This document shows positions 6,842 to 13,183 of a DNA stretch of 13,357 bases, piece after piece (position 1 is the first letter of the stretch; the number at the start of each line of letters is the position of its first letter). The notes beneath the pieces are model-generated. The model ran no database searches. It saw only the letters and a program-made list of their open reading frames with translations, and had not been told where the DNA came from. The stretch is from JBOGWA01 sp050693155 (GTDB lineage: Bacteria; Actinomycetota; UBA4738; CALAEC01). The stretch covers positions 1 through 13,357 of the forward strand of contig JBOGWA010000156.1 of NCBI GenBank assembly GCA_050693155.1, read 5' to 3'. Both the position numbers and the translations under genes were made by a program.

Positions 6842-7623
6842 GTCCTGCGGCAGACGCCGATGAGGTCGAGCGACCCGTCGACGTCGTTGCCGATGCGAAA
6901 GTCCCACGCCCGAACGGTTCGGAGTACCGCGCGCAGCCAGCGGGGAAGGGTCGGATAGGGGACTCGGGACAGCCGGTGTTGGATGGGCTCTCCCAGCGTG
7001 CGGTCGAGGGCGTGAAGGAAAGACCGGTGCCCGAGGCCGAGCAAACGGACATCTGCGAAATGAGCCTCGAGCAGGCCGGTCAGCTCCCCAGGGGTGAACT
7101 CGTGCACGTGGGACGGATTCTCGCCCGCCGGGAACGTGTTCCTGTTCGGGGTCGCAAGAAGGAGGAGCCCCCCGGGCCTCAGAGCCTCGCGGCAGGCCCG
7201 AACGAAGCCGTCGGCGCAATGAAGATGCTCGAGAACCTGGATCGCGATGATCCCATCGAGGGATTGGCTGCCGACCGGGAGCCTGCACGCGTCGGCCCGG
7301 ACGAGCGGCGCGGAGTACCGCCCCGAGGCGTGCGCGATGGACTCCGGGTCGAGCTCGAGGCCGATCACGGCCGCCCGGTGACCGAGGATGGCCGTCCCAT
7401 ACCCTTCTCCACTCCCCACATCGAGAATGAGCGGTCGAATGGTTGTTTGGGGGGGGTTGGGGGGGTCAAGCGCCCCGCGCCTGAATGCCGGTCTTCTCCG
7501 GAAAGCGCGAGGCCCCCCCAATAAGAAGGCCGCGAACCTATACGCGGCGACGTGGCGCCGGAACCAGTAGTTCTCCTCCGGGATTCCCGGAAGCGTCCGT
7601 TCTCCGGTGAGCTCGAGAGTCAT
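6838..7623 (-). CDS. Class I SAM-dependent methyltransferase (Rv3030-like) with a low-complexity insert
   Basis: This is a 261-residue methyltransferase. It opens with TGERTLPGIPEENYWFRRHVAAYRF (in parts, 6-30), reminiscent of mycobacterial Rv3030. Motif I is LDVGSGEGYG (67-76); VIGLELDPESIAHA (86-99) ends strand 2, then LPVGSQSLDGIIAIQVLEHL (115-134 region) and LRPGGLLLLATPNR (148-161). The acceptor is unknown; by analogy it could add 6-O-methyl groups to glucose units of the glucan made by the next genes. Residues about 38-63 (PRAFRRRPAFRRGALDPPNPPQ and flanks) look like an insertion between the N-terminal helix and motif I; they are encoded by DNA with three 7-8 nt homopolymers. ATG 7623 overlaps the lipoprotein stop (ATGA), and its own stop overlaps the GH57 start (ATGA). 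A longer open frame to 7884 has no methyltransferase features and is rejected. Confidence 0.9.
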   Translation of the reverse strand: MTLELTGERTLPGIPEENYWFRRHVAAYRFAAFLLGGPRAFRRRPAFRRGALDPPNPPQTTIRPLILDVGSGEGYGTAILGHRAAVIGLELDPESIAHASGRYSAPLVRADACRLPVGSQSLDGIIAIQVLEHLHCADGFVRACREALRPGGLLLLATPNRNTFPAGENPSHVHEFTPGELTGLLEAHFADVRLLGLGHRSFLHALDRTLGEPIQHRLSRVPYPTLPRWLRAVLRTVRAWDFRIGNDVDGSLDLIGVCRRT

Positions 7624-8018
7624 CCCGCCGGCCCACACCCGGAACCGAGGAAGACGCGAAGGGCGAGGAAGGACTCGCCGTCGAGCAGGGTCTCCACGCA
7701 CGTCGCTTCCCCAACCTGAAGGGCCGCGACCTCGTCCTCGCCGAGCTCCCGCCATGCTCCCCCGGTGAGTCGCCAGAACGTGGTCGCGCCCGCGACGAAA
7801 CGGCCGATCTCGATTCGCGGGCCTTCGCCTTCGCGAAGCACAAGGTGTCGATCGTTGATCTCCTCGAGGGTTCCGCCGATCCACACGATTGGGGGATCAC
7901 CGGGCCGCGCCTCGCTCTGCTCGATCGCGGCCGGTTTGTTCACGCTGGACAGGGGCTGCTCGCACGAGACGCCCGCCGCGACGAGCGTGATTCCGATGAG
8001 GATGAGCAACGCCCGCAT
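7620..8018 (-). CDS. Small putative lipoprotein, first gene of the glucan operon
   Basis: This 132-residue protein starts at ATG 8018. Residues 1-19 form a type II signal: MRALLILIGITLVAAGVSC, with C19 as the likely lipidated cysteine. The -3 residue is glycine, so the lipobox is imperfect. A polar linker (20-43) precedes a compact, beta-rich domain from about 44 to 128 (IVWIGGTLEEINDRHLVLREG, in parts; FVAGATTFWRLTGGAWREL). Two cysteines, C107 and C128, could pair outside the membrane. I do not recognise the family; the fold may be a small beta-barrel similar in outline to DUF5666-type domains, which is a guess. It is coupled by ATGA to a cytosolic methyltransferase, which is an odd partnership and may indicate a surface or export link for the polymer. 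A TACTGT -10-like box lies 5 nt before the ATG. The frame is open to 8192 but crosses the divergent gene. Confidence 0.75.
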   Translation of the reverse strand: MRALLILIGITLVAAGVSCEQPLSSVNKPAAIEQSEARPGDPPIVWIGGTLEEINDRHLVLREGEGPRIEIGRFVAGATTFWRLTGGAWRELGEDEVAALQVGEATCVETLLDGESFLALRVFLGSGCGPAG

Positions 8019-8092
8019 GTCGAACAGTATCGGCCATCGCCGCTCGCGCGGGTCGCGGGACCGGTCGCAGCCTGGGGCTCGCACGTTTCGAC

Positions 8093-8098
8093 TAGAAT
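8093..8098 (+). promoter_or_regulatory. -10 box for the PaaK-like/mnmA/ligA unit
   Basis: TAGAAT lies 36 nt upstream of the ATG at 8135, in the 116-nt gap between divergent operons. No clear -35 match occurs at 16-18 nt. A start near 8105 would give a leader of about 30 nt holding the palindrome at 8111-8120. Motif-based only. Confidence 0.4.
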
Positions 8099-8110
8099 CC
8101 GCGCCGGTCG

Positions 8111-8120
8111 GGCACGTGCC
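8111..8120. promoter_or_regulatory. Perfect 10-bp palindrome, candidate operator
   Basis: GGCACGTGCC is exactly self-complementary and lies between the predicted start of transcription and the ATG at 8135, where a bound dimeric repressor would block transcription. No regulator is identified in the window. Confidence 0.3.
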
Positions 8121-8134
8121 TGGCCTCAAATCCA

Positions 8135-9583
8135 ATGGCGCGCACCTGGGACACGCTCGACCGGGGAGAGTACGTCCGGCTCCAAGAAACACTTCTGCGC
8201 GATTTCGTCACCCGGTTCCTCTATCCGTTCAGCCCCTTTTACCGGCAACACCTCGACGCTCACGGCATCAAGCCGTACCAGATCCGCCGCGTCCGCGACC
8301 TTCAGCAAATCCCGCCGGTGTCGGCGCAGGACTTCGCTCGGAGCGAGGAGGATCCATGGCGGCCGTTCCGCGCGCTTCTCCGGCCGGATGAAGATCGGTT
8401 GAAGCGATGGGCGCACCGCGTGCTTCTCGGTCGGGTCGCTCGCGAGCGCTTGTATCGAGGTGACGATGCGGCCGAACGGGTGGTTGCTGAGGAATTCAAG
8501 CCGGTGCACCTTCTTTCCTCGCCCGACAGCGGTCCGGTGGTCGGCTACACGCTTCGTGACCTCTCGGCGATGTCCCAGGCCGGCGCCCGCGCGCTTGCCG
8601 TGGCCGGGGGAACCCGAACGAGCGTCCTCGTCTCGACGCTTCCATACGGTCCACAGCTGCCGTTCTGGAACATCTACTACGGGGCGCTCGGGGCCGGGAT
8701 GACGGCCTTCCACCTTGGTGCGGGAGAGGCCATCCGCCCCTCGGAGGTGGCCCGCTGGATGGCCCGGGTCGGCGCAACGATGTTCGTGGCGCAGCCCGCC
8801 TACGCCGAGGGACTGCTTCGCGGTGCTCCTCCGGCGGCGTTCGGGAGGCTCCGCACCTTGGCGCTCTGGGGAATCGGCGGCATGGCCGGCGCGCGCGAAC
8901 GATTCACGACGATGCTCCGCACCGGCGGAGCGCCCGAGGCTGGCGTGACGACTCTCCTCGGTATTCCGGAAGCGCGTGCCGCATGGGCCGAGTGTCCGAC
9001 CCCGCCCGGTCAGCCCGAGGCCTCCTATGGCTACCACACCTATCCCGATCTCGAGCTTCTGGAAGTCGTCGATGACGCCGGCCATGTCGTCGCGGACGGG
9101 GAGCCGGGCGAGCTGCTCTACACCTCGCTCGACTGGCGCGGCTCCGTCATGCTCCGGTATCGCACCGGGCTCTTCCTCCGGCGAGGGATTACGCGAGCCG
9201 CGTGTCCGGGATGCGGACGGACGGTCCCGCGGATCGATCCCGATATCTCTCGCGTCGAGTGGAGGACGACGGTGCGTACTCGGAAAGGCGAGGTGCCGGT
9301 CGATCTGGCCGACGTGATGCCGGCGCTCTGGCGAGCGTCGAGCGTTCCGGTTTGGGAACTGGAGGTGATCCGGGATCCCCGGGGCGGTGGGAGCGACTCG
9401 ATCGTGGCGTACCTCGGGGGTGCGGATCAGGATCAGGCGCGAGAGGTCCAGCGAGCGCTCGCCCCGTACGGGGTCCGCTGCAAGGTCCTTCCATTCCCGC
9501 AGCTCAGCCGTCGACTGGCGCTTGGGCTGGAGCGCCCGGAGGCGCGAGTCCGCTTCTCGGCCAAGGGGTCAGCCAAGTCCTGA
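8135..9583 (+). CDS. Phenylacetate-CoA-ligase-like protein with degenerate active site
   Basis: This 482-residue protein has the PaaK plan of the adenylate-forming superfamily. The N-terminus has FYPFSPFYR-like spacing (LYPFSPFYRQHLDAHG, 29-44), then IPPVSAQDF (59-67); the mid-part has VVGYTLRDL (135-143) and LPYGPQLPFWNIYYGALGAG (169-188). The C-terminal part has GEPGELLYTSLDW (322-334), RYRTG (341-345), CPGCGRT (357-363), RID and ELEVI. Key catalytic elements are altered. The usual SSGTTGKPT nucleotide loop is here SSPDSGP (128-134), the aspartate after RYRTG is L346, and the C-terminal lysine segment (LPRSEGKAKRV in PaaK) reads SRRLALGLERPEARV with no lysine. It may not activate acids in the standard way. 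No Shine-Dalgarno is visible. mnmA follows after 31 nt. An ordinary acyl-CoA ligase is the less likely alternative. Confidence 0.8.
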   Translation: MARTWDTLDRGEYVRLQETLLRDFVTRFLYPFSPFYRQHLDAHGIKPYQIRRVRDLQQIPPVSAQDFARSEEDPWRPFRALLRPDEDRLKRWAHRVLLGRVARERLYRGDDAAERVVAEEFKPVHLLSSPDSGPVVGYTLRDLSAMSQAGARALAVAGGTRTSVLVSTLPYGPQLPFWNIYYGALGAGMTAFHLGAGEAIRPSEVARWMARVGATMFVAQPAYAEGLLRGAPPAAFGRLRTLALWGIGGMAGARERFTTMLRTGGAPEAGVTTLLGIPEARAAWAECPTPPGQPEASYGYHTYPDLELLEVVDDAGHVVADGEPGELLYTSLDWRGSVMLRYRTGLFLRRGITRAACPGCGRTVPRIDPDISRVEWRTTVRTRKGEVPVDLADVMPALWRASSVPVWELEVIRDPRGGGSDSIVAYLGGADQDQAREVQRALAPYGVRCKVLPFPQLSRRLALGLERPEARVRFSAKGSAKS

Positions 9584-9597
9584 GTCGGGGGGTTCGG

Positions 9598-9606
9598 TGC
9601 TACCCT
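9598..9606 (+). promoter_or_regulatory. Extended -10 for mnmA, probably leaderless
   Basis: TGCTACCCT reads as an extended -10 (TG-n-TANNNT), 8 nt before the ATG at 9615. With the usual 7-nt spacing the transcript would carry a 2-nt leader, which fits the absence of a Shine-Dalgarno. It could act besides read-through from the upstream gene. Confidence 0.4.
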
Positions 9607-9614
9607 CGGCCGAG

Positions 9615-10685
9615 ATGGGTTCTCCCGGTTCCGTTCTCGTTGCCATGAGCGGCGGCGTCGATTCCTCGGTCGCCGCGTGCCTCTTGCTGGACGCCGGGTA
9701 CGAGGTGCTGGGCTCTCATTTGAAGCTCGTCCATACGGGTGGCGTCGAACATGGCTGTTGTGGTCCCCAGGCGGAAGCGGACGCTCGGGCTGTCGCGGAC
9801 CTCGTCGGCTTCCCCTTCGAGGTCGCAGACATGAGCGAGGTCTTCGAGGAGCGCGTGATCTCGGACTTCGTCGCGGAGCACGAGGCGGGCCGGACCCCAA
9901 ATCCGTGCGTCCGCTGCAACGAGCGGATCAAGTTCGGTGCGTTTCTCGACCGGGCCGAAGAACTCGGGATGGACCACGTCGCGACCGGTCACTATGTCAG
10001 GACGACCCAAGACGGCAACGGCGTCTGGCGGTTGCTTCGGGGCCAGGACAGCGTGAAGGACCAGTCCTACGTGCTGCACATGCTCGGCCAGTACGAGTTG
10101 TCGCGGTCGTTGTTCCCCGTCGGGGAGCTCCCAAAGGAACAGACGCGCGCCCTGGCACGGCGCTACGGGCTTCCCGTCGCGTCCAAGCCGGATTCCCAGG
10201 AACTCTGCTTCGCCCCCTCAGGCGACGCCGGAGCATTCCTCGGCGAGCGGTCGCCCCACCTTGCTCGGGAGGGCGACGTCGTCGATACGAGCGGGCGCGT
10301 CGTCGGTCGCCACGGAGGCGCGGCGCGCTACACCGTTGGTCAGCGCCGGGGCGTGGGTGTCTCCACGGGTGAGCGCATATATGTGACGGAAACCGATGTA
10401 ACCGAGAATCGCGTCGTGGTGGGGCCGGCAAGCTTGCTGATGCGCAAGGGACTTGAGGCAGACGGCGTGAACTGGATCGCGGGGCAACCCGGAGGTCTGT
10501 TCGAGGCGGATGTTCAGTTCCGCTACCGAGGCTCCGCGGTGCCCGCCGTCATCGAGCCCCTTGCTCGGAGCTCGGTGCGGGTCGAGTTCCGGTCGCCCCA
10601 GTCGGCCGTGACGCCCGGCCAGAGCGTCGTCTTCTACTCGGGTGACGAGGTCGTTGGCGGCGGCACGATCGACACAGCGTTCTAG
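9615..10685 (+). CDS. mnmA: tRNA-specific 2-thiouridylase MnmA
   Basis: MnmA puts sulfur on U34 of the Lys, Glu and Gln tRNAs, using ATP to activate the uridine and a persulfide carried by the enzyme. The 356-residue length is typical. The N-terminal PP-loop is AMSGGVDSSVAA (10-21). The catalytic cysteine is C98 in TPNPCVRCN, the second, persulfide-carrying cysteine is C198 in SQELCFAPSGD, and tRNA-binding features include ATGHYVR (123-129), KDQSYVLHML (148-157) and YTVGQRRGVG (239-248). HGCCGPQAEADAR (46-58) is the usual actinobacterial version of the segment after the PP-loop domain's second strand. Start ATG 9615 is chosen because the frame upstream to 9387 only shadows the preceding gene. 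The sulfur donor gene iscS, next to mnmA in mycobacteria, is not in this window. ligA follows after 8 nt. Confidence 0.97.
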   Translation: MGSPGSVLVAMSGGVDSSVAACLLLDAGYEVLGSHLKLVHTGGVEHGCCGPQAEADARAVADLVGFPFEVADMSEVFEERVISDFVAEHEAGRTPNPCVRCNERIKFGAFLDRAEELGMDHVATGHYVRTTQDGNGVWRLLRGQDSVKDQSYVLHMLGQYELSRSLFPVGELPKEQTRALARRYGLPVASKPDSQELCFAPSGDAGAFLGERSPHLAREGDVVDTSGRVVGRHGGAARYTVGQRRGVGVSTGERIYVTETDVTENRVVVGPASLLMRKGLEADGVNWIAGQPGGLFEADVQFRYRGSAVPAVIEPLARSSVRVEFRSPQSAVTPGQSVVFYSGDEVVGGGTIDTAF

Positions 10686-10693
10686 CGCCGAGA

Positions 10694-12721
10694 ATGGCGC
10701 GGGCAAACACAGAGGAGCGGCGCCGAGCCGACGCGAAACGGCGCGTTGAGGAACTTCGTGATCTCATCAACTACCACGACTACCGCTACTACGCGCTCGA
10801 CGACCCGGAGGTCGCCGACGCTGAGTACGACGCGCTCATGCGCGAGCTCCGCGGCCTCGAGGAGGAGTTCCCGGAGCTCGTCACCGCCGACAGCCCAACC
10901 CAGCGCGTCGGCGGAGCCCCGACGGAGCTCTTCACGCCGGTTCGGCATCGCGCGCAGATGCTCTCCCTCGACAACGCCTTCTCGCGGGCAGAGCTGGAGG
11001 CCTGGGGTGCGCGCGTCGAGAGGGCGGTCGGGGACCGGGGAGAGTTCGTCTGCGAGCTGAAGATCGACGGTCTCGCCGTCGCCCTCACGTACGAGAACGG
11101 CGTCTACGTGCAGGGAGCGACACGCGGCGATGGTTCCATCGGCGATGACATCACGGCGAACATCCGGACGATTCGCGCGATCCCCATGCGGCTCCACGGG
11201 AATGCCCCGCCCGTCCTGGAGGTCCGGGGAGAGGTCTATCTGCCCGTGAAGGCCTTCGAGCGCCTCAACGAGGAGCTCTCAAAGAAGGAGGAGCGGATGT
11301 TCGCGAACCCCCGGAATGCCGCGGCCGGGGGGCTCCGCCAGAAGGACCCGAAGGTCACGGCGTCGCGACCACTCCGGATGTGGTGCTACGGCGTCGGGGC
11401 GGTCGAGGGGATCCGGTTCCAGCGCCACTCGGAGGCGCTCGACTTCCTGCGGGATGCCGGCCTCCCGGTGCCCCCGACGACGGAGCGCGTGAAATCGCTC
11501 GACGACGTCATGGCCGTCTGTGAGCGATGGGCCGAGCACCGTCACGACGTCGACTACGAGATCGACGGCGTCGTCGTGAAGGTCGACCAGATCAACCTGC
11601 AGGAGGAGCTGGGCGCGACGAGCCATGCCCCTCGCTGGGCGATCGCCTACAAGTTCCCGCCCGAGGAGCGCACCGGCCGTCTTCGCCAGATCATGGTGCA
11701 CACGGGACGGACCGGCGTGGTCACGCCGTTCGCCATGCTCGATCCGGTCTTCGTCGGCGGGGTGACCGTCACGACCGCGACGCTCCACAACGAGGACGAG
11801 GTCAAGCGGAAGGACATCCGCGACGGCGACTTCGTCATCGTCCGCCGCGCCGGCGACGTCATCCCCGAGGTCGTCGGCCCCGTGCTCTCGAAACGCAAGA
11901 AGAGCTCGAGGCCGTGGAAATTCCCGAAGGACTGCCCTTCCTGCGGCACCAAGCTCGTCCGCGCCGAGGGGGCCGCTGCCTGGAAGTGTCCCAACCGTCG
12001 GAAGTGCCCCTCGCAGAACGTCGAGTGGCTCGCGCACTTCGCAGGCCGCGGCGCCATGGACATCGAGCACCTCGGCTACAAGACCGGAATGCTGCTCCTC
12101 GACCGCGGCTGGGTGAAAGACCCGGGCGACCTCTATTCGATCACGCCCGAGCAGCTCGCGGAACTGCCCGGATTCAAGGAGAAGTCGATCTCGAACCTGA
12201 TCACCGCGATCGAGGCGTCCAAGGATCGCCCCGTGTGGCGGCTTCTCGTCGCGCTCTCGATCCCGCACGTGGGGTGGCATGTCGCGCAGGTGCTCACCGC
12301 GGCCTTCCCCTCGATCGAGAAGCTCTCGAACGCCTCGGAGATCGAGGCGGTGGAGGAGATCGGTCCCGAGATCGCGCGGAGCGTCCACGCCTGGTTTCGC
12401 GACAAGCAGAATCAGAGATTGATCGAGAAGCTCCGCAAGGCCGGCGTCAGGATGAGGGAGAAGGCGCCGCCCAAGCGAAGGAGGGGCCCGCTTACCGGCA
12501 AGACGATCGTGTTGACCGGCGGGCTGGAATCGATGAGCCGGGAACAGGCGGAGAAAGCCGCCGAGGAGGCCGGCGCCCGGATCACCTCGGGCGTGTCGAA
12601 GAAGACGGACTTCGTCGTGGTCGGGGCCGACCCGGGCTCGAAGTTCGAGAAGGCGAAGGATCTCGGCGTCGAAACCATCGACGAGAATGAATTCCTCCGC
12701 CGGTTAGGCCTACGCCGCTAA
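10694..12721 (+). CDS. ligA: NAD-dependent DNA ligase LigA
   Basis: LigA seals nicks in DNA during replication and repair, using NAD+. At 675 residues it is full length. Domain Ia (about 1-70) contains YHDYRYYALDDPEVADAEYDAL (in parts, 27-48), the NAD/NMN-binding segment. The adenylation domain has the nucleophile K123 in ELKIDGLA, TRGDGSIGDD (143-152), EVRGEVYLP (176-184), FANPRNAAAGGLRQ (203-216), DGVVVKVD (291-298) and AYKFPPEE (318-325). The OB fold follows (about 326-400). A four-cysteine zinc finger uses C414, C417, C432 and C438. Helix-hairpin-helix repeats (about 445-580) include LPGFKEKS and IPHVGW, and a BRCT domain ends the protein (about 597-675, LTGKTIVLTGGLESMSR to FLRRLG). The start is an ATG 8 nt after mnmA, with a weak GAGA before it; coupling is likely. 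mnmA upstream of ligA is also the mycobacterial order. Confidence 0.98.
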   Translation: MARANTEERRRADAKRRVEELRDLINYHDYRYYALDDPEVADAEYDALMRELRGLEEEFPELVTADSPTQRVGGAPTELFTPVRHRAQMLSLDNAFSRAELEAWGARVERAVGDRGEFVCELKIDGLAVALTYENGVYVQGATRGDGSIGDDITANIRTIRAIPMRLHGNAPPVLEVRGEVYLPVKAFERLNEELSKKEERMFANPRNAAAGGLRQKDPKVTASRPLRMWCYGVGAVEGIRFQRHSEALDFLRDAGLPVPPTTERVKSLDDVMAVCERWAEHRHDVDYEIDGVVVKVDQINLQEELGATSHAPRWAIAYKFPPEERTGRLRQIMVHTGRTGVVTPFAMLDPVFVGGVTVTTATLHNEDEVKRKDIRDGDFVIVRRAGDVIPEVVGPVLSKRKKSSRPWKFPKDCPSCGTKLVRAEGAAAWKCPNRRKCPSQNVEWLAHFAGRGAMDIEHLGYKTGMLLLDRGWVKDPGDLYSITPEQLAELPGFKEKSISNLITAIEASKDRPVWRLLVALSIPHVGWHVAQVLTAAFPSIEKLSNASEIEAVEEIGPEIARSVHAWFRDKQNQRLIEKLRKAGVRMREKAPPKRRRGPLTGKTIVLTGGLESMSREQAEKAAEEAGARITSGVSKKTDFVVVGADPGSKFEKAKDLGVETIDENEFLRRLGLRR

Positions 12722-12854
12722 GTGCGCAGGCTTGCGTCTCCTTACATCCGCTGGAGGCATTGGAAGACCTACTGGATTTGCTGTAGGCCGATCCAGTGAG
12801 TCGGAGATTCACCCGAATGGGGAATTGACGGCTCCCCCTAGCTTGGCGGGAACC
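12722..12854. other. Convergent intergenic region with two inverted repeats
   Basis: The 133 nt between ligA and the convergent small gene hold ACTGGAT (12771-12777) paired with ATCCAGT (12791-12797), and GGGGA (12819-12823) paired with TCCCC (12833-12837). Neither is followed by a T-run on either strand. They may act as factor-dependent or bidirectional termination structures. I see no gene and no tRNA here. Confidence 0.35.
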
Positions 12855-13094
12855 TTAGCTGGCGCGTTCGTACACGAGCACCGGGTCGTGAACATACGGG
12901 CTTTGGAACATGGCCTGTTCCTGCGGGTCGCCGGGGTGGGAGATCGCCTTGTAGTTCGTGTAGTCGCCGCCCTCGGACCCCTTGTACTTGTAGATGCGCC
13001 AGTAGCCGGCCTCACTGGCAAACCTCTCCAGCTTCTCCTCCTCGCTCCCACCCTCGTACTGACTGTCCACGAAGCTGATGTCGAAGCTGCTCAC
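12855..13094 (-). CDS. Unrecognised 79-residue soluble protein
   Basis: The frame starts at GTG 13094 and ends in TAA. AAGGAGG at 13100-13106 lies 5 nt before the GTG, a strong and well-spaced ribosome site; the ATG at 13098 is out of frame and only one base from the Shine-Dalgarno. The protein is acidic and aromatic: SFDISFVDSQYEGGSEEEKLERF, then AGYWRIYKYKGSEGGDYTNYKAI and PQEQAMFQSPYVHDPVLVYERAS (given in parts). It has no signal peptide, no membrane segment and no cysteine. I do not recognise the family. The good ribosome site and coherent composition make it a likely real gene. It is convergent with ligA and divergent from the cupin gene. Confidence 0.7.
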   Translation of the reverse strand: MSSFDISFVDSQYEGGSEEEKLERFASEAGYWRIYKYKGSEGGDYTNYKAISHPGDPQEQAMFQSPYVHDPVLVYERAS

Positions 13095-13099
13095 GCATT

Positions 13100-13106
13100 C
13101 CTCCTT
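13100..13106 (-). promoter_or_regulatory. Ribosome binding site for the 79-residue gene
   Basis: AAGGAGG on the minus strand, 5 nt before GTG 13094, decides between that GTG and the out-of-frame ATG at 13098. Confidence 0.7.
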
Positions 13107-13168
13107 GTCGCGGACCGTTTGCGGGATTGCAGCACATCGACTGATCGGAAGGGAAGCCCCCTCTCGTC

Positions 13169-13174
13169 TAAGCT
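13169..13174 (+). promoter_or_regulatory. -10 box for the cupin gene, probably leaderless
   Basis: TAAGCT lies 9 nt before ATG 13184, leaving a leader of about 3 nt and no room for a Shine-Dalgarno. On the other strand the overlapping bases read TAGCTT (13170-13175), another TANNNT match that could serve the divergent 79-residue gene. No good -35 is visible. Confidence 0.35.
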
Positions 13175-13183
13175 AACGCCGCG

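Noticed and set aside
6842..7288. 149-residue N-terminal extension of the GH57 protein
   Set aside because: It reads through the methyltransferase gene in another frame and is Pro/Arg-rich; HTHLPYVR belongs close to the N-terminus and ATG 6841 has the ATGA overlap.
9387..9614. 76-residue extension of MnmA
   Set aside because: MnmA proteins start just before the PP-loop; the extension shadows the end of the PaaK-like gene.
12771..12797. Possible tRNA or small structured RNA
   Set aside because: Only one 7-bp stem with a 13-nt loop; no acceptor, anticodon or T-arm pattern could be found.
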